Part shown: positions 23,125 through 31,100 of the stretch, one piece after another
How positions within the stretch are numbered: the stretch's first letter is position 1
How the letters are laid out: each line of letters opens with the position of its first letter
Assembly: GCA_964575715.1 (NCBI GenBank)
Contig: CAZNSG010000237.1
Coordinates: 1 to 37,898, forward strand
Direction of reading: 5' to 3'
Origin: PNAI01 sp964575715
GTDB taxonomy: Bacteria; Pseudomonadota; Alphaproteobacteria; Rhizobiales; Xanthobacteraceae
DNA: 37,898 bases
Translations under genes and position numbers: made by a program
The notes under the pieces: model-generated
What the model saw: the letters and a program-made list of their open reading frames with translations, nothing else
What the model was told of the DNA's origin: nothing
The model's database searches: none

Positions 23125-24453
23125 TTATGTCGACGCCAACATTTCTCGCAGCGCCGAGGTCATCTGCTGCATAACATTGAATTCTTGCTGCGCGTCCAAG
23201 TCCGGGTTGCCGCTCTGAGGAGTCGTCGGAGTTGAAACGACTTGCCCGTCCTCGCGCTTTTTGGCGTTCGTGACGCGCCGGATCAGCTCATTCATGGCAT
23301 CGCGCGTGTCACGCATGGTTTTCTTGAAGCCGGCCTCGGTCCCGGAGGATGGGGCAAACTGCTTGAAGATTGTTCCCAGCAGACCATTCATCCCCTCGGC
23401 GCCTCGGTCATTGATTTGCGCGACACATCCCGAAGCGCTCCAACCGTCCGCGCCATCAAGCTTGAATGCGTTATCGAAGTTCGAATCCGCGGTAAACTTG
23501 CCGTAGTGATTGATAACCTGATTACGGTCGCACCCATTCTCGCGGCTAGCCATTTCGCTTCCCAGATAGATTTCCTTCGGGAAGCGCCGATCGATTATGT
23601 CTTTATCGAACGCGTACCGCGTATTGGCCGTGATGGGCGGCGCCGGCGAAGTGCCCGTGCTGGACTGACCTGTTGAGCTTGTCGGAATGGTCGCCGGTGC
23701 CGCGGTCAGCGAACCGGCGCGCAGAGCGAAATAGCTCTCGCTGTCGCCGATGATTTTCAGAATGTAGGCCCGCGCGAGAAGCGGCGAAGAGCGGCCAACT
23801 CTGAGGCGGTCTCTGACGAATTGAAAAGTCACATATCCACGCGTGGCGGCATAGAACGCGTCCGGGCCCCACTCGCTAAGTTTGATGCTCGCATCCAACA
23901 AATCTTCCGTGAGCGATATCAAATTGTTGACAACCGCGGTGCCGCCCGGAGAGCTCCTGATTCTGTTGATATCGAAATCTCCGCCCCCTTTGAACATTTC
24001 AGTGAGGATGTCGGATATCCTGGCATTATGAATCGCGATCTTGGTGCCGAATTCGGATTTTTTTGCCGGCGTAATTCCGCGTCTTTTATCGTGTTCGATC
24101 GTATCGTCGGTCTTTTTGCGGATATCCAAAACCGTGGTGACCGGCGTATACATGGCGTTGAGTAGTGCGAGCGACTCGTTGAGTTCGGATTTTGAATTGC
24201 GTCTGCGCTCCGCACTGAACGGAACGCCGCGCAGGCTTGCGATTCGATCGAGCGCCTCGATCAATGCTCTGGTGGCGTCGTAGTGGGGAGTCCCTCGCCA
24301 TTGCTCGATCCTGCCGATAATTTTTCTTCCCGCATCCGGCAGCGGATTGATGGCGGCCTTCTGCGGCGTCTGCGCACTTGCGAAATTGATGAAGCTCGAT
24401 CCGGCCAGCAAGCCGGCCGGCAGCATGCTGAGCGCTGTGCGACGCGTAATCAT
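23125..24453 (-). CDS. Exported protein of unknown function
   Basis: A 442-residue protein I do not recognise. The N-terminus MITRRTALSMLPAGLLAGSS has a twin-arginine-like start followed by a hydrophobic stretch and ASA-Q near residue 28, so export by Tat or Sec is likely. The middle is helical and charged; residues about 250-275 are a Ser/Thr/Pro-rich spacer, and CDRNQVINHYGKFTADSNF with ASGCVAQINDRG supplies the only two cysteines of the mature chain. The start has GGGAG 8 bases upstream. It stands alone between decayed genes and a 350-base gap. No catalytic motif could be named. Confidence 0.75.
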   Translation of the reverse strand: MITRRTALSMLPAGLLAGSSFINFASAQTPQKAAINPLPDAGRKIIGRIEQWRGTPHYDATRALIEALDRIASLRGVPFSAERRRNSKSELNESLALLNAMYTPVTTVLDIRKKTDDTIEHDKRRGITPAKKSEFGTKIAIHNARISDILTEMFKGGGDFDINRIRSSPGGTAVVNNLISLTEDLLDASIKLSEWGPDAFYAATRGYVTFQFVRDRLRVGRSSPLLARAYILKIIGDSESYFALRAGSLTAAPATIPTSSTGQSSTGTSPAPPITANTRYAFDKDIIDRRFPKEIYLGSEMASRENGCDRNQVINHYGKFTADSNFDNAFKLDGADGWSASGCVAQINDRGAEGMNGLLGTIFKQFAPSSGTEAGFKKTMRDTRDAMNELIRRVTNAKKREDGQVVSTPTTPQSGNPDLDAQQEFNVMQQMTSALREMLAST

Positions 24454-24729
24454 TGAACGACTCCCTCGTAAATCAAACTCTTGTTAGCAATTTTAACGGA
24501 TTTATAAACGCTGCCAAGTGGTCGTGCGGTATGCCGCAATACAATGACAGCGCCAGTATGAACGCAGCATGAAAATTGTGTGCCAATCCGGGGCATCAAT
24601 GCAGCCGAAATTTTGCAATGCCTGATACGCGCGCCCCGCTGAGCGATCCGGCGCTGCCGGATCAGGGGCGATCAAGGAGTGGCGGCAAATAGTCTAGCGC
24701 CGAATGCGGCGGCAAAGCGGCCGGTGGAT
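24454..24729. other. Gap upstream of the exported protein gene, nothing recognised
   Basis: No gene is supported. A hairpin GATCCGGCGC/GCGCCG-like sequence with partner TGCCGGATC occurs near 24645-24663. The A/T-rich part at 24478-24510 would hold the promoter of the exported protein gene. Confidence 0.45.
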
Positions 24730-24810
24730 TTAAGCCCTGATATCAACCAGCAATCCGGTACCCGGCGGCTTGGCCGCAGGTGTGGGCGCGCGCACCGCAT
24801 CCTGGCCTGG

Positions 24811-25107
24811 CTATTTCAGCGCCAGCGCGACCGGTCCGGCAACCGGATCGGTGACGCCGAGACCGCCGCCCAAGTCCTCCAGCATGTGCCGGAACGAATC
24901 CAGGGTCTTGCTCATGTTCGGCCGCGCCTTGGCAAGCGCGTCCATGTCATCCCATTCGGCGATGATGCAATAGCCGCGCTCACCGGTCTTGATGATGTTG
25001 ACGTGGCGCAAGCCCGGCCAGTCGGCGTGAATTTTCCGGTGCGCGTCGAGGAAGGCTTGATCCTGCCCGGGCTTGACCTTAAAGCGCACGGCGTTGAACG
25101 CGGTCAT
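24811..25107 (-). CDS. Antibiotic biosynthesis monooxygenase (ABM) domain protein
   Basis: A 98-residue ferredoxin-like fold protein of the ABM family, a group with small quinol or haem oxygenases and many members of unknown role. FKVKPGQDQAFLDAHRKIHA, the central WPGLRHVNIIKTGERGYCII and EWDDMDALAKARPNM (all partial) fit the family, and GLGVTDPVAGPVALALK ends it. The ATG at 25107 has GGGAG 7 bases upstream, so the ATG 18 bases earlier is not preferred. After the TAG stop the same frame stays open for 26 more codons. It is divergent from clpS across a palindromic repeat. Confidence 0.8.
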   Translation of the reverse strand: MTAFNAVRFKVKPGQDQAFLDAHRKIHADWPGLRHVNIIKTGERGYCIIAEWDDMDALAKARPNMSKTLDSFRHMLEDLGGGLGVTDPVAGPVALALK

Positions 25108-25194
25108 CGGCGGCTCCCATTGCATGTTGCGACGCCGATGATGCGCGCGCGGGAAGGGCGGAAGCAAGCGCATTGCGCATCGGCAGACCCTCTT

Positions 25195-25260
25195 CCCCTC
25201 TCCCCTTGCGGGAGAGGGTGCCGCGGCCGGAGCGAATGCGAGGCCGCGGCGGGTGAGGGG
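25195..25260. repeat. Single palindromic arm between the ABM gene and clpS
   Basis: CCCCTCTCCCCTTGCGGGAG dyad, then a stem CCGCGGCC/GGCCGCGG and GGGTGAGGGG. It is one arm of the same family as 25646-25800 and sits in the divergent promoter region. Confidence 0.75.
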
Positions 25261-25305
25261 TATAGGAAGCGCGCAATGCGCACGCATTTGGATTATATTT
25301 CGGCA

Positions 25306-25611
25306 ATGTCCAACACCGTCGTCAAGCCGCGCACCAAGCTGCGCACCAAAACCCAGCGCCCGCCGCTCTATAAGGTCATTTTGCTCAACGACGATTTCAC
25401 GCCGCGCGAATTCGTCGTCCAGGTGCTGAAAATAGTCTTCCGCATGAATGCGGAGCACGCCTACCAGGTGATGATGACGGCGCACCGGCGCGGCGCCTGC
25501 GTGATCGCGGTCTATACCCGCGACGTCGCCGAGACCAAGGCCAAGGAAGCCACCGAATTGGGCAAGAGCAAGGGCTATCCGCTGTTCTTCACCACCGAGC
25601 CGGAGGAGTAG
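25306..25611 (+). CDS. clpS: ATP-dependent Clp protease adaptor ClpS
   Basis: A 101-residue adaptor that binds proteins with destabilising N-terminal residues (Leu, Phe, Tyr, Trp) and delivers them to ClpAP. PLYKVILLNDDFTPREFVVQ at residues 20-39 is the hallmark, with the NDD substrate-binding loop intact, followed by VFRMNAEHAYQVMMTAHRRG and the conserved C-terminal VAETKAKEATELGKSKGYPL. The ATG at 25306 matches the usual MSNTV start; an ATG at 25276 would add 10 residues. clpA, normally next to clpS, is absent: a palindromic repeat and an unrelated secreted protein gene follow. aat, which makes ClpS substrates, is 10.4 kb away. Confidence 0.95.
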   Translation: MSNTVVKPRTKLRTKTQRPPLYKVILLNDDFTPREFVVQVLKIVFRMNAEHAYQVMMTAHRRGACVIAVYTRDVAETKAKEATELGKSKGYPLFFTTEPEE

Positions 25612-25645
25612 GCGAGACGCTAAACGGTGCCGCGTACTCTTTTTT

Positions 25646-25800
25646 CCCTCTCCCCTTGCGGGAGAGGGTGGCTTGCGCAGAGCGATAGCGAAGCGCGAGC
25701 CGGGTGAGGGGTTCTGGCCTATCGAGAATCCAAGACCCCTCACCCGCCACGGCCTCGCATTCGCTCCGGCCGTGGCACCCTCTCCCGCAAGGGGAGAGGG
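25646..25800. repeat. Arm-core-arm palindromic repeat (copy 2)
   Basis: Left arm 25646-25711 (CCCTCTCCCCTTGCGGGAGA through GGGTGAGGGG) and right arm 25736-25800 are inverted copies. The 24-base core 25712-25735 reads TTCTGGCCTATCGAGAATCC then AAGA, and aligns base for base in length with the core at 27376-27399. Confidence 0.88.
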
Positions 25801-25867
25801 AAGCGCGCAAGCCGACCGCAGCTGGATTATACTTCGGCTCACGCTCAACTCATCCAACGAGTCTAAA

Positions 25868-26569
25868 ATGCCAAAGTTCATGATCACCATTCTGGCTTTG
25901 TGGGTTGTTCTGCTTCATGCCTCCGGTGCGGCAAATGCTTTAAGCTGTGCGCCGCGAAAGCTGGACGAGGGCGTGATAAACAGCTCGGTCGCTATTTTTG
26001 AGGGGGTGGCCGGGAAAAAGCACAGCCTGACATGGCAACAAAGAATTGCGGTCTGGCTGAGCAATCTAACAACCCAAGGCGGCGATTTAAATAATTTGAG
26101 CGTTTATGATTTTGCCGTGACCAAGAGCTGGAAAGGCGCAGCGCAAGGGCGCACCGTTACGATTCTGTTCAATACTTACTGGGGCGACAACTATCTGCCG
26201 GGCGGGGAGTTTTTGATTGTCAGTCCGCGGCAGGTCGGCGATATGTTCTGGACGCCGCTGTGTGGCGCTAGCATCGATCTGGCATGGGCCAGAAAAAACC
26301 GCGATATCGCAACGCTGGAAAAAGTCATCGGCCTTGGTCACCACATAAAAATATTGGAGAACGCCCGTTCCTGTGCAAGCGCGAATGATTGCACGGTCAT
26401 ACCGACGCATTGCGGGGGGTGCGATTGCGGAACGCCTGTCGCCGTGACGGCAGCAGCAAGACTTAAAGATGAATTCGTTAAATTCTGCGCCATACCCCGT
26501 GTAACGGAACGCTGTGAGATCGATTGCAAAACATACCTGCCTTCATGTCATGAGGGTCTGTGTAAGTAG
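25868..26569 (+). CDS. Secreted cysteine-rich protein with NTR/TIMP-like N-terminal domain
   Basis: A 233-residue exported protein with signal peptide (cut after ANA, near residue 24). The mature part starts LSCAPRKL (Cys27), then VAIFEGVAG, VYDFAVTKSWKGAAQGRTVT and GGEFLIVSPRQVG, ending at Cys132. This order (first Cys at the mature start, F-G-V strand, WKG, G-FL-V, closing Cys) follows bacterial netrin-like/TIMP-like domains. Residues 169-232 form a second Cys-rich part with ten cysteines (169, 175, 182, 185, 187, 207, 216, 220, 227, 232). The total of 12 is even, fitting six disulfides. Function unknown; protease inhibition is only a possibility. Confidence 0.7.
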   Translation: MPKFMITILALWVVLLHASGAANALSCAPRKLDEGVINSSVAIFEGVAGKKHSLTWQQRIAVWLSNLTTQGGDLNNLSVYDFAVTKSWKGAAQGRTVTILFNTYWGDNYLPGGEFLIVSPRQVGDMFWTPLCGASIDLAWARKNRDIATLEKVIGLGHHIKILENARSCASANDCTVIPTHCGGCDCGTPVAVTAAARLKDEFVKFCAIPRVTERCEIDCKTYLPSCHEGLCK

Positions 26570-26721
26570 GAGGGTGGGAAAAACGACCTGTCCGCCGTAG
26601 CGTCAGCGAAGGCGGAAGCGAAACCCACCGTCAATCCGAAATCAGTGATGGATTTCGCGATGCTCAACCGATCCTACGCGGACTACCGTCAGGCCGGATT
26701 GAAGGAAACTCGGTGAACACG
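26570..26721. other. Gap before hicB, no hicA found
   Basis: A short frame at 26648-26716 (MDFAMLNRSYADYRQAGLKE) ends in AGLK like a HicA tail but is only 22 codons long and has no HicA core. The rest holds a small dispersed repeat (CCGCCGTAGCGTCAGCGAAG). Confidence 0.4.
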
Positions 26722-27009
26722 ATGGCAAGCTACGTCGCATTGCTGCACAAGGACGAAGGGACGAGCTACGGCGTGAGCTTTCCCGATGTACCCGGCTGCA
26801 TTTCGGCCGGCGACACGTTCGAGCAGGCGGTGGCGAATGCCGCCGAAGCGCTCGCCGGACACTTCGCGCTAATGCAATCCGACAGCGAGGCGATCCCGGC
26901 GCCGCGCCGATACGAGGAACTCAAGCGCGATCCTGATTTCGTTGCGGACAGCGCCGACGCCATCGTGACAATGGTGACGCCGCGCCCGGCGATGGCGGCG
27001 GCGGAGTAG
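26722..27009 (+). CDS. HicB-family antitoxin-like protein, without HicA
   Basis: A 95-residue protein of the HicB/UPF0150 family. The partial RNase-H-like fold is visible in YVALLHKDEGTSYGVSFPDV, PGCISAGDTFEQAVANAAEAL and the following FALMQSDSEAIPAPRRYEEL. HicB normally neutralises the mRNA-cutting toxin HicA encoded just upstream; none is present. The C-terminal part lacks an obvious DNA-binding domain. The ATG at 26722 is preferred over a GTG 9 bases earlier. Possible roles are an orphan antitoxin or a decayed system. Confidence 0.82.
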   Translation: MASYVALLHKDEGTSYGVSFPDVPGCISAGDTFEQAVANAAEALAGHFALMQSDSEAIPAPRRYEELKRDPDFVADSADAIVTMVTPRPAMAAAE

Positions 27010-27013
27010 CGGG

Positions 27014-27117
27014 ATGTAGGGTGGGCATGCGAAGCATGCCCACCAATACGCGTGTACCCCAGCGCGCTATGCCATTGCGTAATGGAAGACGTGGGCATGC
27101 TGCGCATGCCCACCCTA
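27014..27117. repeat. GTAGGGTGGGC palindromic repeat
   Basis: GTAGGGTGGGCATGCGAAGC begins at about 27016 and faces TGCGCATGCCCACCCTAC ending at 27117, with internal GCATGCGAAGCATGC symmetry. The same edges occur at 17471-17579. Confidence 0.75.
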
Positions 27118-27692
27118 CGCTCGCTTCGCTGCGCAGCGGGCGGATCGGCGTCTTTGCCATTTTCATCTTCGCCATGTGATGGTCTCCGGATCGATGCGGT
27201 CGTAACACGTAGCCCGCTTTATGTCGCAATGCGCGAAGCGAAATGTTCTTCCCCTCTCCCCTTGCGGGAGAGGGTGCATAGCGAATGCCAACTGGCATTC
27301 GCGTTCTTTACGTTTGACGCCCGGCGCAAGCGCCGGGCTATGCGGAGGCGAAGCCGAGCGAGGGCGGGTGAGGGGTTCTAGACTATCGAGAGTCCGCAAC
27401 CCCTCACCCGGCTCGTGCTCGCTTCGCATCGCAGTCAAGCTTGCGCAGACTGCGTAAACTTGTCTGCGCACTCGCCACCCTCTCCCGCAAGGGGTGAGGG
27501 AAGCGCGATTGCGGCGCGCTATGGCGAAACCCACCAGTTTGTAGCCCGGATAAGCGAAGCGCAATCCGGGTGAGCTGCACCGCGCGGAACTATTGATCCC
27601 GGATGTCGCTGCGCTCATCCGGGCTACGCCTGCTACAGCTCTGTTCGGGCGGTGACTGGCGGAATACGCTTCGCTATTCCGCCCTACAGCCC
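27118..27692. repeat. Dense repeat block including arm-core-arm copy 3 (27251-27500)
   Basis: No gene is supported. The element 27251-27500 has a left arm with two extra hairpins (GCGAATGCCA with TGGCATTCGC at 27281-27302; CCCGGCGC with GCGCCGGG), a core at 27376-27399 (TTCTAGACTATCGAGAGTCC then GCAA) and an inverted right arm. At 27540-27690 are two more small palindromes (AGCCCGGATAAGCGAAGCGC with its partner, and GGCGGAATACGCTTCGCTAT). A minus-strand start at 27176 (MAKMKMAKTPIRPLRSEASV) has GGAG nearby but runs straight into repeats and is not called a gene. Confidence 0.75.
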
Positions 27693-27941
27693 TCAGGCAG
27701 CGTGTTCCGGCTGTCGCGTCATATCGCCGTGGCCAGCCAGCAATCCGGCGACGGAAATATCCTCATCGATTTCCTCCCAATGGAGGCCGACGCGGCTCAG
27801 TTCGACACGCCCGCGCTGCTCCGGCGTCGCGCGCAACAGGCGCGGAAACCAGGCCAGCGGCACGCCGAGCGTGCGGCCGTCGGTCAGATCGAGCCACATG
27901 GTGTGCTCGTCAAAGCGGACGGCCGTTGCCGAAATGCTCAT
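27693..27941 (-). CDS. DUF2442 protein
   Basis: An 82-residue protein of the DUF2442 family. TAVRFDEHTMWLDLTDGRTL, then VPLAWFPRLLRATPEQRGRV and HWEEIDEDISVAGLL are hallmarks. DUF2442 is usually found with DUF4160, as here: its start lies 32 bases inside the upstream DUF4160 gene. The pair is predicted by several authors to be toxin-antitoxin-like, but function is unproven to my knowledge. Confidence 0.88.
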   Translation of the reverse strand: MSISATAVRFDEHTMWLDLTDGRTLGVPLAWFPRLLRATPEQRGRVELSRVGLHWEEIDEDISVAGLLAGHGDMTRQPEHAA

Positions 27942-28167
27942 GCCATGCCCTTAAGATGCGGTCGCGATTTTCCGCGACGACCCGCAGAATAGCCGAAAGC
28001 TCCCGCGAATTAAAGCCGTAGCTGTCCGCGATGGACACCTCTGGCTCGATCCAAATCTTGGCGTCGCGGCTGCCGCCCTTCACATGCACATGTGGCGCTT
28101 CACGCGGGAGGCCCTCGTTCGAAAAAAAGTAGTAGCGCAGCCCACTCTCGCGGAAGATGACAGGCAT
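27910..28167 (-). CDS. DUF4160 protein
   Basis: An 85-residue protein of the DUF4160 family. MPVIFRESGLRYYFFSNEG is the typical start, followed by REAPHVHVKGGSRDAKIWIE with the conserved HVHV and FNSRELSAILRVVAENRD. It overlaps the DUF2442 start, indicating coupled translation. It is 32 bases downstream of nrdJ on the same strand, so nrdJ transcripts may extend into it. Confidence 0.88.
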   Translation of the reverse strand: MPVIFRESGLRYYFFSNEGLPREAPHVHVKGGSRDAKIWIEPEVSIADSYGFNSRELSAILRVVAENRDRILRAWHEHFGNGRPL

Positions 28168-28199
28168 TTCGCTGTCCTGAGTGAGTTGCGCTTACGCCC

Positions 28200-31100
28200 T
28201 CACGAGCACCCCGTCGTCCCGCCACACGTATCGCACTTCATGCAGGTGCCGTTGCGCAAGAGCGTGAAGTTCCCGCACTCGCCGCAGGCTTCGCCTTCGT
28301 AGCCTTTGGCGCGCGCTTCCGCGCGTCGCTCGGAAGCCGCGGTCTTGGCGTGCGCGCGCGCGTCGGTCCAGGCGAGATGTTCCAGCGCCTGCGCCGGAGA
28401 GAGTTTTTGCTCGGGCTCCGCTTTGAGTGCGGTCGCGCCTGCCACTTCCGCGCGCGGGCCGCCCGCGTGCAGCGCCGTGACATTGCCGGAGCCGCTCACC
28501 CCACCCCGGCCGGCTTCGCCGGCCGACCCTCCCCCTCCAGGGGAGGGTGAAGAGCCGCCGCTCACCACCGCCAGTTTGTCGGTGCGCGAGCGCGTCAAAC
28601 CCTTGGAGACATATTTCGACGGCGCGCCGCCCCCGCCGCCCGTGGGCTTGCCTTCCTCGACGCCCTTGCCGAGCGCATCGAAGCCGCCATCGCTCGGGTC
28701 CACATGGGCGAGATCGAAGCGCGACATGTAGGAGATCGCCAATTCCCGGAACACGTAGTCGAGAATGGAAGTGGCGTATTTGATCGAGTCGTTGCCCTGC
28801 ACCGGCCCCTGCGGCTCAAAGCGCGTAAACGTGAAGGCATCGACATATTCGTCGAGCGGCACGCCGTATTGCAGCCCGAGCGAGATGGCGATGGCGAAAT
28901 TGTTGAGCAGCGAGCGCAGCGCCGCGCCCTCCTTGTGCATGTCGATGAAGATTTCGCCCAGGCGCCCGTCCTCGTATTCGCCGGTGCGCAAATACACCTT
29001 GTGTCCGCCGACCACGGCCTTCTGCGTATAGCCCTTGCGCCGCTCGGGCAGCCGCTCGCGCTCGCGCAGCACCGTGATGCGCTCGACGATCTTCTCTACG
29101 ATGCGCTCGGCAGTGGCAGCCGCGCGCGCAGCCGCGGGCTTTTCAAGGAAGGCTTCCAGCGCGCCGTCGTCGTCGTCCTCGTCGGCGATGAGCTGGCTTT
29201 GGAGCGGCTGCGACAGCTTTGAGCCGTCGCGGTAGAGCGCGTTGGCCTTGAGCCCGAGCTTCCAGGAGAGCAGATACGCCGCCTTGCAATCCTCCACCGT
29301 GGCGTCGTTCGGCATGTTGATGGTTTTGGAGATCGCGCCGGTAATGAACGGCTGTGCCGCCGCCATCATGCGGATGTGGCTCTCCACCGACAAATAGCGC
29401 TTGCCGGTGCGCCCGCACGGATTGGCGCAATCGAACACCGCATAGTGCTCAGGTTTAAGATGCGGCGCGCCTTCGATGGTCATGGCGCCGCAGACATGGA
29501 TGTTCGCGGCCTCGATTTCGCGCTTGGTAAAGCCCATATGCGCCAACAGGTCGAAGGAGGGCGAGGCGATCGTCTCGGCTGGAACGTCGAGCTGGTCGCG
29601 CAACAATTCCTCGCCCAGCGTCCACTTGTTGAACGCGAACTTGATGTCGAACGCGGTCGGCAGCGCCTTCTCGACCTTCTCGATCGCCTCCGGCGTAAAA
29701 CCCTTGGCTTTGAGCGTGGTGTGGTTGATGGCGGGCGCCTGCGCCAGCCCGCCGTGGCCGACCGCATAGGCCTCGATCTCGGCGATCTCGCTTTCGCGAT
29801 AGCCCAGCGTGCGCAGCGCCGCCGGCACCGCGCGGTTGATGATCTTGAAATAGCCGCCGCCGGCGAGCTTCTTGAATTTCACCAGCGCAAAATCGGGCTC
29901 GATGCCGGTGGTATCGCAGTCCATCACGAGACCGATGGTGCCGGTGGGCGCGATCACGCTGACTTGCGCGTTGCGATAGCCGTACTCCTCGCCGAGCGCG
30001 AGCGCGCGATCCCACGCGCGTTTGGCGTGCTCGATCAGCTTCTTGCCGTTGTCGCCCAAAATCTGGCAGGCGGCATGGTCGAGCCGCACCGGCGGTGTTG
30101 CGACTTTCTCATAGCCGGTCTTCTCGCCATAGGCCGCGCGCCGGTGATTGCGCATCACGCGCAGCATGTGCTCGCGGTTTTTCTTATATCCCGGGAACGC
30201 GCCGCGCTCCTTGGCCATCTCGGCCGAGGTGGCGTAGGACACGCCGGTCATGATCGCGGTGAGCGCGCCGCAGAGCGCGCGGCTCGACTCGCTGTCATAC
30301 GGGATGCCGGACGACATCAACAGGCCGCCGAGATTGGCATAGCCCAGGCCCAGCGTGCGGTACTCGTAGGAGAGCAGCGCGATCTGCTTTGACGGGAACT
30401 GCGCCATCAGCACGGAAATTTCCAGCACCACGGTCCACAGCCGCACCGTGTGCTCATAGCCCTCGATGTCGAAGCTCAACCCCGTCATTCCGGGGCCGGC
30501 CGAAGGCCGGAACCCGGAATCCAGAAGCGATTCCGAACCGTGCGTCTGGATTCCGGATCGCCGCTTCGCGGCGTCCGGAATGACATCGGAGGGGGTGAGG
30601 AATGTCAGCAGATTGAGCGAAGCCAGATTGCACGCGGTATCGTCGAGGAACATGTATTCCGAGCACGGATTGGAAGCGCGGATCGGCCCCGAGGCGGGAC
30701 AGGTGTGCCAGTCGTTGACCGTGGTGTGGAACTGCAGGCCGGGATCGGCGCAGGCCCACGCGGCATAGCCGATCTTCTCCCACAGATCGCGCGCCTTCTT
30801 GGTCTCGGCGACCTTGGAGGGCTTGGTGCGCCAGGTCAGATCCCAATCGCCGTCGGCCTCGACCGCTTTGAGGAATTCGTCGGTCACCCGCACCGAGTTA
30901 TTCGAATTTTGCCCGGAAACGGACAGATAGGCTTCCGAATCCCAGTCGGTGTCGTAGATCGGGAAATCGATGTCAATGTAGCCCTGCTTGGCGAACTGGA
31001 TCACGCGCTGGATGTAATTGTCGGCGACGTGATTCTTGCGCGCCGCCTTGATCTCGCGCTTGAGCGCGGGGTTCTTGTCGGGCGAGAAGCAGTCGTCGCC

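Noticed and set aside
26648..26716. Possible HicA tail (MDFAMLNRSYADYRQAGLKE)
   Set aside because: Only 22 codons, and HicA core motifs (the GSH loop and phosphate-binding His region) are absent upstream, where a dispersed repeat lies.
27010..27176. Small minus-strand gene starting MAKMKMAKTPIRP
   Set aside because: It has GGAG upstream, but after about 20 codons it consists only of palindromic-repeat translation, so at best it is a remnant.
25195..27500. Repeat cluster as a CRISPR array
   Set aside because: The repeats are large palindromes of variable length with no regular spacers, and no cas genes are present.
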